From assembly GCA_007644065.1 (NCBI GenBank), contig VJWN01000037.1, forward strand, positions 158,547 to 222,546: 64,000 nt of DNA. The letters are read 5' to 3'. The notes under the pieces are model-generated. The model ran no database searches. It had not been told where the DNA came from and saw only the letters and a program-made list of their open reading frames with translations. Each line of letters starts with the position of its first letter. Position 1 is the stretch's first letter. The stretch comes from Margaritispora aquatica. Taxonomy: Eukaryota > Ascomycota > Leotiomycetes > Helotiales > Discinellaceae. The translations under genes and the position numbers were made by a program. This document shows, one piece after another, positions 34,400 through 44,690 of the stretch.

Positions 34400-37242
34400 G
34401 ATCTGATGGAGATGACGAGATGACGAGATGATGAGTTGAATGATGGGGAGATAAGAACGAAAGCTTTGCTGTAGGGACACAAACAAATACAGAAATTGGG
34501 AGCTACGAAATTATAAACCCAACTTCTTCAAGAATTTTGGGTTAGTAGTTTCCCACAGAGCGTTCAATTGAAAATGAAATGAAGCTCTGCAAAATCTTCA
34601 ATTTAGTTAAAGATTCAAACCACACCCAGCTCTAGGGATTCTTTCCCCTAAATACTCTTGCAAATATATCAAAGTAAAAGGTAAAGTGCAAAAGATTGTG
34701 GCGTATTATTGATATTCCAAACTTCCAAAAGATATCAAGCGAGCAAGCCGAAAAGAAGCAATTGAAGCAGCAAGACATCATATAGCCTAATCAGGGGCCT
34801 CGCCAATCGAGCCATATGGCCCGCTTAGCTTACCTACCAGAATCGCACACTCCGTAGAGGTTAGCAGTTTGACTCTAGATAGGAAGCGAGATGCAATAGA
34901 CTTGTTAAAAGGGACAGCCAAAAGACAGAAAGGTTGTATTCCTGTTAGTGGTGTTCTCGTATTTATCTACAATGTCACCAGCAAGGAAAAATAATAGAGT
35001 TTTAGCGAAAGACTAACTATCATCTTAGCGTTTCTTTCCCCACACCACCTCAGAGTAGGGGGCAAGCTCTTTTAATCACGTGAAATACGTGGAGCATCTC
35101 GAACAGGTACCCTTACCTTACCTTACCTTACTAATATTCCAAAGTAGGTAGGTATCTTAGGGATTTAATCTTTCCTTGGTGTAATTTCCTATCCGTACAA
35201 ATAGAAATATAGAACAAAACAAACATCAGGTGATTATATGGTACTTCCATTCCATTGCCCCACCCAAGTCCCGAGAGTGAAAAACAATTAAGACACAGCC
35301 ATATAAGAATAAACCTTCGTTTCAAGGGTACAATTGTTCACTCAGTCAGAACATGCTATTCAGGAGCTACCTTGGCTTTGGCTTCTTGAATGCTATGAGT
35401 AACAACCACATCTAGTTCGTCTTCTTTGATCCGCCTGGGATGGCCACTATTGGATGGATTTGGATCGTTTTGGCCTGCTTTCTCCACCACCTCTCTCCTC
35501 CTTTGTTCTGCACTGCCCAGAGAAAGGGGCCATGGTCATGGTGTGTGTGTGTGTGTTGCTTGCACTGAACATTGATTCCCATCAAGCAAGTCCTTCCTCT
35601 GAGACCTCCAGTATTCAAGAGTACACCCGACTGGATTCCAGACCACCGTACGTCGACCCAAGTCACCCAATACATTTTTGCTCAATAATTTTCGTGGCGT
35701 TCCGAATTTCATGTCCCCTTGACGAGCTCAAGTGGTGTCGAGGTCACTATTGATAATAATCTGCTTGTGATTGAATCAAACAGCAAACCCTATGGACCCC
35801 CCTCCTTGGTCAACTTCAGTAGTCCCCTCCCTTTTTTCTTCTCTCGCTTTTACGAACATTGTCACGTAACGCCCTCGTTTGAGTTGCAGATCTTAGGATG
35901 GTGGGTATGAGGGTGGTCATTTCAAGTTCGAACATGTGCAGGGCAAAGAAGTAGGGATTTCAGATCTCTAAGACGATCTCTCGATTGGTGGTCAAGCTGT
36001 CGGGTTGATTTGACGGGCAGATTAAACGGGCGGGGATATTAGGCATGGTTGAACCTTCCTGGCCTCAGAATCTGCAACATCCAGCAATTGCATGCTTGGA
36101 AGAATGGAAGAATGGAAGAATGAGCTGAACACCTTCAGAATCTACATGAGGATAGTTTTTGCATGTTAGTACTGAGGTGTGCGTTAGCCAGTGAACTCGT
36201 GCTCAGGATGGTTGTCTGGGCAAAATTATATCGACAACGTGAGAGGCGAATGAATATTTGGCAGGGCAGCGTCTAGCGCCGAATCGAGGTGCTGCCATCA
36301 CTTATAGCTAGAAGGAGGTTTCTACGAAGTGAGTTCAATTTACGACTCTGAATGAGAAAGATCGCATCGGTGTACAACGGAAGCTTCATATTTGAATTGG
36401 TGGCTTGCTCCTTGATCGATCCTACTTTAACTAGTCAACCCCAAAGGAAGGTATTAGCGCACTCTCACATTCGTGAGACTTGCAAGTGATGTGCAGCGTT
36501 ACTTGATTAATGTGAAACTGGTGTGGTCGTTATAACCTCCTCGTATCCAATCTTAACTTGATCGAATTCACTCAACCGATAGTTTAACTGCTTCATTTAC
36601 ATCTTTACTGTTACTAACACTACCAACACCAGACCCGAAACTGGAGGTGGGAGAAGTAGCCTTGTCAGACATAAATAATTTAAGTTCTGTAGTCCTGTCT
36701 TTCCTATTCGCGGAGCTGAAATTAATTAAGGCAAAATACTATTAATGTTCTTGATTATTAGCAAAGACGATGTTCAATCCTTTAAGTTCCTATAAGTCAT
36801 CTCCTTCTCGTTTGTTGATCAAAGATATGCACAACGATAAGATGCATATAACTTCCTCCTATGCCAAAATTTAGCAGTCACTCTCTCTATATCTCTTAAG
36901 AGCAACCAAGCAATGAAACCCTATGGGATATGACCCCAAATAGCAAGGAATTCCTTGCTTCACTTCTCGTGTAAGACTGAAGCATCGGTGTTAAATAGCC
37001 TACTTGTATCAAGAATTATTTCTCTTGAGAACTCGAAAGTTGCGGCAGTTTTCTTCAAACCGTCTAGTTATTGTTTTAAGGCTATTCAACAAGTCAATTT
37101 CCTCGTTGGATCATTTACAAAACGTAGACTGAGGAAAGCCACGGTAAAATTCAAGTTAAAAAAAAAACCAACCGAAGTTATTCCTTCTTGCTTTAATTTA
37201 TCTCCTCGATGGTCTCCCCCCACTGCTGTGGTAACTCTCTGA
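34400..37242. other. Intergenic, no gene recognised
   Basis: 2.8 kb without a motif-bearing ORF. Simple repeats seen: CTTAC units near 35110-35130, GT repeat near 35540-35555, and GGAAGAAT x3 near 36095-36120. Confidence 0.55.
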
Positions 37243-38295
37243 CTACTCTTGTAGGGTTCGCTCAGTTGCTGCATACAACAATGCTGCATGTGGTGCGAGT
37301 AATCCTCCACTCATGTAGGTGGCAACAGCTCCGGCAACAACAACACCCACTCTTACAGCCCAACGTGCGAAAAAGCGGCCAGTACCACTGCTAGTGACAG
37401 GTTTATCCAACATCTTTCTGTCCTTTTCCAGTTGATCTACTTTAGCTTGGTGTTTCTTCTTCTCCTCCTCGAGCTGGGCTGCATATTCAAATTCTTTCTC
37501 CGCTAGAGCCTCCATTTTCTCTTTCTCGAGCTCTTTCACCTCTGCTGCATGCATCTTTCTGGCTTCCTCAACGTCATCATTGACCACCTGGCCAGCCTCG
37601 GTTTGCGGAAGGGCTGTACCACCTCGAAGTTCTCCAAGGAGCTGGGGTTCGAAGGAAGGGCCGAAGACAAATGGTCCGAGTATGTTCATTGCAGACTCAG
37701 TACTGTCACCGAATCGAACAGTGGTAGCTCCAGCTCGAACCAGTGGCCGCCAGAAATCGTCGCTCCCGCACAGCTCTTTCACCCGATCCGCTCCCACCGC
37801 TTCCTCTACTAACTTCCATTTGGTTGTCACAAGACGACAATTCTTCATTCCCTTCATACCAAGAACTTTTCTGAACATTCTCAAGTTCTTGACGCCAGAT
37901 CCTCGCATCCTAGCCTCAACTACCGGGTGGATATAAAGAGCACCTTGGATCTCAGCTTTGTCGTTGAAGGAATCTAAAAGAGCTTGAGCAATATCCCTCA
38001 AGATTTCGGTATCGGAAATGTGGGTATCGTCGAATCCAGGGGTATCCATTAAATAAAATTTTGTCTCAGGAATCTAGAAGCATTGGACTTTCGCAGTACC
38101 TGTTTTTATAACATAATGATTAGCCCTAAAGTCTTTCACATCAATCTAGCCGTACTCACAAGAAGATTGCCCGTGGCCGATCACCACATCGAAGCCGGTC
38201 GCATACTTTATGAAAGTACTTTTCCCAACCCCAGTGACCCCCATCACAAGAATGATCTGAGGATTAGCCTTCATCTTTAAGGCGGGACGTGTCAT
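37243..38295 (-). pseudogene. P-loop GTPase with coiled coil and membrane tail, in-frame stop
   Basis: Exon 38295-38160 encodes MGVTGVGKSTF (P-loop) and ends GHGQSS. A 60-base intron with a GGGCTAATC branch site follows. Exon 2 from 38099 reads on in the expected frame but meets TAG at 38076-38074, nine codons in. The same frame then continues without break from IPETKFYLMDTPGFDD (G3) to 37243. Later parts show ARMRGS, a TTKW (G4-like) and a ~70-residue Glu/Lys-rich coiled coil. One hydrophobic span near RVGVVVAGAVATYMSGG closes the protein. The family is the AIG1-like fungal G-domain group. The stop would cut off nearly everything; a sequencing error, readthrough or an unseen splice are alternatives. 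The divergent gene at 39210 is an intact relative. Confidence 0.75.
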
Positions 38296-39209
38296 TTTTG
38301 CAAGATCTATTAAGCACTATTGAGGTTTGACAGAATGTGTAATAATGATAGTGTCTAGAAGTCAGTTTATTTATATAGCTTGAATTATCAAAGCCATTTA
38401 TATACGAATTCAAATAAAAAACAGAGTATAAAAGCCAAAAGCAGGCAGCCACAGGGCTTGAGCAAATGTGCCTTGGCTATTGCAAGGTTCTCTCTTCGAT
38501 AATGAGAAAACTCGCTTCGCTCGTTTCGGCCAGTCATCGTTTAGGAAACTCCACGAAACTTCGCCAATTCGCTGTCCCTTCCTTATCTTTGCAAATACTC
38601 GAGTTGGGCGTAGGGAATACGTAGCATTCCACACCTAAACACCGTGAGCCACTCAATCCCACCATCTTCGCACATAGTTTTCCCTGCTTTTCAGGATGAT
38701 TCTGCAAGTCAGCCTCACTATTGTTGCTTTTTGCATATTTACTATTCTTCGTTTCAACTTCTTGATATACTGGGTCTCATTGGCTTAAAAAATTCTGATT
38801 ACTGGGATACTGAGACCTCGCTGTTACAATGACATTTCAGCCCTCAGGACTTTCGTATTTGACAGCCTCATCGAATTTACCATTTTATACTGAGTGATCT
38901 GGATTTGTTCCAAAGGGCGTTGAGTGGTACTCCTATGTAGTGCTAGCTTGCCTCAATCCATTAGAATGAATCCTCTGATTTTAAGCAGCAACCAAAAGTC
39001 TTGGATTGCAAGAAAGTCTTTGCGCTACGCTGAAGGCGTCCCCCAACTTCCATCTCGCCACAAAAATAATCCTTGCAAGATTGTGCAGTTCTCTTTAAGC
39101 CTCAGTTTTGCTTACCCCTCTACAAAGTTGCCTAACTAAGTATTCGCCAGTTATTTCTGGAGTAACGCACAAGTCAATTTTTGCGATACCGGCTCGATAG
39201 CTCGGCGTC
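38296..39209. promoter_or_regulatory. Region between divergent GTPase genes
   Basis: 914 bases with no supported ORF. The 74-codon minus frame at 38634-38410 lacks motifs. Presumed to hold both promoters. Confidence 0.5.
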
Positions 39210-40325
39210 ATGGTATCTCACTTCATCCTAGCAGTTATGGGGGTTACGGGAGCTGGAAAAAGCTCATTTATTAAGTTGGCTACAGGAGATAGTGGAATCG
39301 AAATCGGGCATTCCCAAAAATCTGGTAAGTAGGCGCTTTGAACCAGCGAGCTGTCTAACAACGATCCGTAGAGACAAAAGAAATCAAGGGTTACGATATT
39401 TATATCCGTGGATCAAGATTCACTTTGGTTGATACACCAGGTTTCGATGACGATAACCTGTCGGATTCTGATATTCTAAAGTTACTTGTTGATTGGCTGG
39501 CCAGTACTTACAGATCTGGGAAGAAGCTCAATGGGATTCTCTATCTTCACCGCATAACTGACGCACGAATGAGAGGCTCCTCACTTCGGAACTTCAAAGT
39601 GCTCAAAAACTTAATCGGAGATGAATTTCACGAGAACGTGACTTTGGGAACCACTTGCTGGTCTTTGGTCCCTTTCCAGACCGCGGTGGACAGGGAGACA
39701 GAGCTAAAAAGCAGCACATCCTTTTGGAAAACCTTGATCTCGAAGGGTGCACGACTGGAAAGGATCCCCGACAATGCGTCTGAATCCAAAGAGTTAGTCT
39801 ATCAGATCGCGAATCATAACCCGATTGTTTTGCAGACACAGCGCGATATCGTGGACTTAGGAATGAGCTTCAGCAACCTCGAAGTCGCTAAGTTAGTCAA
39901 CAATGAGTTTGACGAACTTCAGAAACGGCAACAAGCTGAAATACAAAGACTCAAAGAAAAAGATGCGGCAGAGGTCGCCCGCCGAGAGAGGGAGGGACAG
40001 GAAGAACTGAGGCAGATTAAGGAGAGAAATGAACGCATGATACGCATCCAGGAATACCAAAACAAGCAATTGTCTTGTAGGTGCGTAAGGCCGTCTGACA
40101 TCTGCAACAAATGCCATGTCAATAGACTGCAAGGATATACTCACGCTTTCCGTAAGATTGATTCACCATAAAAAAAGCTAAACTAATGATTAGAATATAG
40201 ACTGCTGCTCCTGCAAGACGTATGATACCTACTGGCACTGCCCTCCGTGTGGTTATATTTGTAGTGAAAGCGAACATCCACGTATGGCTCGAATTAGAAT
40301 CAAAGATGATTGTGTTATTTTGTAG
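39210..40325 (+). CDS. P-loop GTPase with coiled coil and Cys-rich C-terminus
   Basis: Exons 39210-39324, 39372-40151 and 40201-40325 join to 339 residues. MGVTGAGKSSF is the P-loop, LVDTPGFDD the G3 motif, and TTCW sits at the G4 position. LYLHRITDARMRGS matches the related minus-strand gene. Residues ~235-285 are a charged coiled coil. The last ~55 residues contain about ten Cys arranged as CRC, CNKC, CCSC, CPPC and YIC, crossing the second intron in frame, which supports that intron. This tail should bind zinc and differs from the membrane tail of its neighbour. Fungal G-domain proteins of this type are uncharacterised; a signalling or defence role is only speculation. The stop lies at the edge of an AT-rich repeat block. 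Confidence 0.85.
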
Positions 40326-40493
40326 ATTAGAAATTAAGGTAATCGAATTTATTTTATTTAAAGCTTTTAAATTAAACTTAAGTTTGAAAGTAGTTGAAAT
40401 TCGGTTTTCGGTTATGTATTCATTTGTTTTGATGGGCGGTAGTGATATTATAGGCTATAACCTATTTCATCGCTGTACTATATATAATTTAAA

Positions 40494-40897
40494 TATTGGT
40501 TTAAATAAGCCATTATATTAAATAGTTATATTTAGGTTTAAATCTTATATATTATAGTTTTTTATTTCCTATTATAGTTAGTATAAAACTACCATAGTAT
40601 TAAATATATTTTTATGTTGTCGGAATATCGGAAATACTTAGTAGTAGGGCTACTAGGCCTAATCTGGAATACCGAATATCTATATCGCTAGTTTATTAGA
40701 TTAGTTAATACCTTAGGCATTAATTTATAGTTCTATAAATACCATAGAGAATAGCTCTCTAGTTTATTTAAGTTCAATTCAAGTTCTTCTACCTACACAT
40801 CTATCTTACCCTAGAGTTCTACTTCACATCTAGCCTACCCTAGACTTTTTGTTTTCTGATCAGGTCATTCCCCGACCTACGGTTTTCTCTGCTTACA
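40494..40897 (+). repeat. Copia-type LTR, forward
   Basis: Starts TATTGGTTTAAATAAGCC and ends CTCTGCTTACA, matching the LTR at 58296-58723. The initial TG appears mutated to TA. Flanking bases TTAAA and TACTC do not match, so it is not a clean solo LTR. Confidence 0.75.
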
Positions 40898-41114
40898 TAC
40901 TCGTACGATTATTTATTTTATCTTAGCCCTTATTCTAGTATCATACGATTACCCTTTTTAGTTATCCCGATTAGGAAATAATTATCAGGGATCGTATAAT
41001 TACCTTTATTTAGAGATTATATATTTGTATTTCGAAATCGGTTTTATATATCCAATTCTATATCTATTTATATATACTAGTTAACTTAGTATAGTAGAAA
41101 GTTTTATAAAAAGC

Positions 41115-41375
41115 ATAAAAAGTATAAAAAGTATAAAAAGTATAAAAAGTATAAAAAGTATAAAAAGTATAAAAAGTATAAAAAGTATAAAAAGTATAAA
41201 AAGTATAAAAAGTATAAAAAGTATAAAAAGTATAAAAAGTATAAAAAGTATAAAAAGTATAAAAAGTATAAAAAGTATAAAAAGTATAAAAAGTATAAAA
41301 AGTATAAAAAGTATAAAAAGTATAAAAAGTATAAAAAGTATAAAAAGTATAAAAAGTATAAAAAGTATAAAAAGT
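41115..41375. repeat. Perfect 9-base minisatellite, 29 copies
   Basis: ATAAAAAGT repeated exactly 29 times over 261 bases with no mismatch. It sits in otherwise mutated, AT-rich transposon DNA. The uniformity suggests recent expansion by slippage or recombination. Degenerate TTTTTATAC units (the reverse complement theme) occur just before the copia gag start near 59590-59630. Confidence 0.95.
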
Positions 41376-42177
41376 ATATAAAATATATAAAATAAAACTA
41401 TTTACTATTTAAAATCTAATCGAAAGTACTTATTTATTTATCGAGATACGTCCCGACTTCCTTATAATCTCTACTATAATAAATATTCGGAAATATCTTA
41501 ATTAGTAGTAAAAAAATACTATAAATACTACTAAAATAATATCTTTAATAGTAGATATAGGAGTGGTAGTAGTAGTAACGGTAATAATACTACTATCAAT
41601 TCTAGTATTTCTAGTAGAAGTTTAAGGTAAAAAACCTCTATAAATGATAAAGAACTTAAAGATAGTAATAAAGAAGGTAATTATTTATTAGCGACGATTT
41701 AAGCCTATATAGAATCTATAATAGAGAAAGAATCTAATTTTTCGATACTATTAATTATAAAAAGTGGAGTAACCGGCCTTTAGTCGGAGGCTTAGCTTAT
41801 AGAGCCATAACTCCTTATATCATCTACTATCTTTATTATACCTATACTATATAATACCCTTATTTTATATACTATTCCTAACAATTACCCTAGTATCCTT
41901 TCTAAGTAGGTCGTATACCGACCTACGGTTATTCCCTGTCCATAGAATACTAAACTCCTTTTTAATTCTATACATACTTATTTTATAGGTATCTACATAG
42001 CTTATAGTAGCGCTAAAACAGTATTACTAATATTAGGGCTAATACTCTCGATAATCCGAATAACCAATAGTAAGTATTATAGTACTTTTCTACTAATTAT
42101 AATAGGAAATATAACTATACTAAATAAGCTTTCAAGCTAAATTTAACTATTTGATATGAGACTTATTTAAAAAGAAA

Positions 42178-42561
42178 TTAAGAAACACAGGTTGAGGTCT
42201 TGACGGTAATGTCGAGTAATACGCAAAGTGGGCAGGACGTACGCGCAGCAACTCTATCTAGGTCGACATCGTTGGCTTTTGGTTTAACTACGTTAGAAAA
42301 AGCTAGGTATGGAAGGACAGCAGTGATAGGATATTTTCGGTATACGGTGTATACTGCCAGTATGGTCATTTTCCCGGAGTAGGCTGTGAGGATGGCGTTG
42401 ATTGATACGTTGCGGCCATTAAAAGAGAACAATCTAGATAAGTGAGGATGTGATGCGATTGAAAATTTGTATTGATTTGTCACTCTATCCATAATGAATG
42501 CCATTCTTTCAGCTCTCCAATCATCACACTCAATCAATATGGTGAGATTCGTTGCCTTCAA
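42178..42561 (-). CDS. Hypothetical protein next to repeat border
   Basis: Open frame of 127 codons with balanced composition, unlike the repeat DNA that begins at its stop. It starts MKATNLTILIECDDWRAER and ends with a Cys-containing SCPLCVLLDITV. No motif recognised. It may be the remaining part of a gene cut by insertion of the copia LTR fragment, since the frame ends three bases from the repeat junction. Low confidence that it is expressed. Confidence 0.3.
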   Translation of the reverse strand: MKATNLTILIECDDWRAERMAFIMDRVTNQYKFSIASHPHLSRLFSFNGRNVSINAILTAYSGKMTILAVYTVYRKYPITAVLPYLAFSNVVKPKANDVDLDRVAARTSCPLCVLLDITVKTSTCVS

Positions 42562-42872
42562 AGACGAAATTTGCTCTTACGCTGGTGATAGCATCACACA
42601 CCGTCTCATATGGCACTCCCTAAACCGTACCCAATCAGAGTGAAATGGAGGAGAAATGGGACCAGAAAATAAATCAAGTGGTGTTATGATAGAGGTGAAG
42701 ACTTGAAAATCGGGCAAACTAGCTACTGTGATATGATACATAAAGTGATATATATCAAGCGAGACCGCTCAGATCTTAAGGCGCCAGGGCAACCATATCA
42801 GAAACACAGAAGTAGAGGCATCTACTAAAAGAGGGAAGAATGTCAGGACCAATCTTAAGCCTCCACTTGCAA
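42562..42872. other. Intergenic
   Basis: About 310 bases between the hypothetical frame and the 3' end of the protease gene. Nothing recognised. Confidence 0.5.
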
Positions 42873-44183
42873 TCAATGGCGCAGATGGCCAACACCGCTG
42901 GGAGTAGAAGGAATATTCCCATCTCGTACAATCTCGATTCTTTCTGAAAACCTCATCTCATCCTTGCCAAAATCGAAGACTGATACCACGCTTTGGAAGA
43001 AAGGTTTTCCTAAGATATAGAGGGCAATTCCCGACGCTTCTCCTAAAATATCCGCGTCGAGGAAAGCAGAATTGCAAGTTCCGTCGGCATTCTCAACAAG
43101 TGTGTCCCGCGGATCATTGTAGATTGCCACATTATTGCTAAACGTCAGGCCAAAGATAGGAGCGATGGCATCACAAGAGACATCATACATGCCAGTCTCG
43201 AGGAAGCTTTCACTTCGAGTAGCAGGTGGCTGGAAGGCATTGTTGACAGCCAGTGCCACTTCGGCGGGCACGAAGTTGAAGAAATTCCCACAATCCACCA
43301 GGGCTTGAAACGATGTTTTGTTGGAGACTGAATTGACAGAGGTACTCTTTACGCTTAGTGCCCAGTAGGTTTTGGCGGTCTCATTGTTGGTGAAGAAAGG
43401 AGGTATGACTTTGATTATCTCGACTGGAGCAGTGGCCCAGGTAGGTTTGTGCGGGACTGGAGGAAAAGTACCGAGACTCAGGAAGCCGCCGTCGCCATTC
43501 GACACATTGACGGGTGTCCTATTCACTGCAATACTGAAGAATGGTTTGACCAACCCCTGTTGGTAAAGATTCGTGAAGAGCGGGTTGTATGGAATGCGGT
43601 TGCTCCAGAGAGACAGGGAGTCGTTTGAAAAGTTGGTTCCCGGATGAACAGAGGTGAGATATGGGTACGCAAGACCAAGAACGCCACTGTCATTTCCATC
43701 ACCCACATCGGTAGTTTTGTCTACGACGCCAATTGTCTGATTCTCGACCGTCAGCCCACCAAAAGTAACTACTTCGGTGCCAACCACACCAGTTGCGATT
43801 CCGGAACCATATCTGACACCAAAATTCTGATCTGGAACCTGCTGAAATGTGCTGGATATATTGTAGGTCTTATTAAACAGGCAATTTTCTTGAGGAAGAA
43901 TGGAGTTGTCTGTGGCATTGAGACATTGGAAGGTATTTTTCGGAACCCAGATATCGCTGCTTCCTGTGTCCAAATACATAGAGAAGTTTTGACCACCAAC
44001 CGTGATTTCGACGTCCAATATAGTACCCACCGGGGTATATGTAGCTTTCAGTGGTAATGTGACGCCAATCTCTTTGATGTCGTGAGACTGGATCTCCTTC
44101 TGGAACTTGGGGTGGGCATCCGTGACTATTGCAGAGAAGATAACTGCATAGCCTGCAGACTTTATGCAGGTGCTGAGAATCAT
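42873..44183 (-). CDS. Pepsin-like (A1) aspartic protease, secreted, atypical second motif
   Basis: Single exon, 436 residues. Signal peptide ~1-23, then a short propeptide. The first catalytic motif YLDTGSSDIWVP has Asp72, and RYGSG places the flap Tyr at 125. LGLAYPYL and GGFLSLGTFPP follow the pepsin pattern. The second motif reads ALVDCGNFFNFVP. Asp297 is present, but the usual DTG or DSG-[ST] is DCGN, so hydrogen bonding around the catalytic pair would differ. More than ten N-glycosylation sequons imply passage through the secretory pathway. There is no clear C-terminal anchor. It is divergent from a Zn2Cys6 regulator at 44691 with 507 bases between, and both lie between AT-rich blocks. 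Confidence 0.9.
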   Translation of the reverse strand: MILSTCIKSAGYAVIFSAIVTDAHPKFQKEIQSHDIKEIGVTLPLKATYTPVGTILDVEITVGGQNFSMYLDTGSSDIWVPKNTFQCLNATDNSILPQENCLFNKTYNISSTFQQVPDQNFGVRYGSGIATGVVGTEVVTFGGLTVENQTIGVVDKTTDVGDGNDSGVLGLAYPYLTSVHPGTNFSNDSLSLWSNRIPYNPLFTNLYQQGLVKPFFSIAVNRTPVNVSNGDGGFLSLGTFPPVPHKPTWATAPVEIIKVIPPFFTNNETAKTYWALSVKSTSVNSVSNKTSFQALVDCGNFFNFVPAEVALAVNNAFQPPATRSESFLETGMYDVSCDAIAPIFGLTFSNNVAIYNDPRDTLVENADGTCNSAFLDADILGEASGIALYILGKPFFQSVVSVFDFGKDEMRFSERIEIVRDGNIPSTPSGVGHLRH

Positions 44184-44690
44184 CGTGGGAGTACGAGTTG
44201 GGACGTTTGATGGTGAGGGAAGTGATAATGTGGTTTATATGAGGTATATGAGAATGGTTTGAAACTGATAGAAGAGTATTCAAAATGTGGGAAGGAGGAA
44301 TGTAGCATCGTATTATACAAGGACGGAAAGATCTAAGATTACGTATTGAGGTCAATGAAATCATTGTTACCTTAATTCATACCTTGTAGTTGCTTATTGT
44401 GCCAGCTTTTTCAAGCACCATGTTGTATATACCAAGACAATGGATGCTTCCGCGATCCACTTGTACGCGCGAGCCAATAAGGGCTGGTCCTCCTGACGAC
44501 AGAGTATCTAAACGATCGAATGATTAACCTATGCAGCTATGGTACAGTACAGTGCGTGCATCAGGTATCAGCCTGAATGTGGCACAGCCTCACAAGACCC
44601 CATCAATTGTCGACCGCACACATCCTCCTCGGTCGTAAAACTCACCGACTTGGACACAATCACAGAGCTGCAACCTACCCCTTCACAGAA
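44184..44690. promoter_or_regulatory. Shared upstream region of protease and Zn2Cys6 regulator
   Basis: 507 bases between divergent starts. A shared control region is plausible, and Zn2Cys6 factors often regulate a divergent neighbour. No CGG-CGG pair was pinned down with confidence. Confidence 0.45.

Larger units (their letters stand above)
40330..42175. mobile_element. AT-rich mosaic of copia-type LTR and internal fragments
   Basis: Composition changes abruptly just after the GTPase stop. It contains a forward copia-type LTR (40494-40897), the 9-base minisatellite (41115-41375), and an internal copia fragment near 41600-41760 matching about 62150-62310. Near 41765-41883 is a reversed piece of a second LTR family. 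The tail of a forward copia LTR is near 41884-41945, and a reversed copia LTR piece near 42000-42172. No intact coding frame. Confidence 0.8.

Noticed and set aside
41115..41375. Possible CRISPR-like array
   Set aside because: Units are 9 bases, contiguous and without spacers, and the context is a fungal transposon block; it is a minisatellite.
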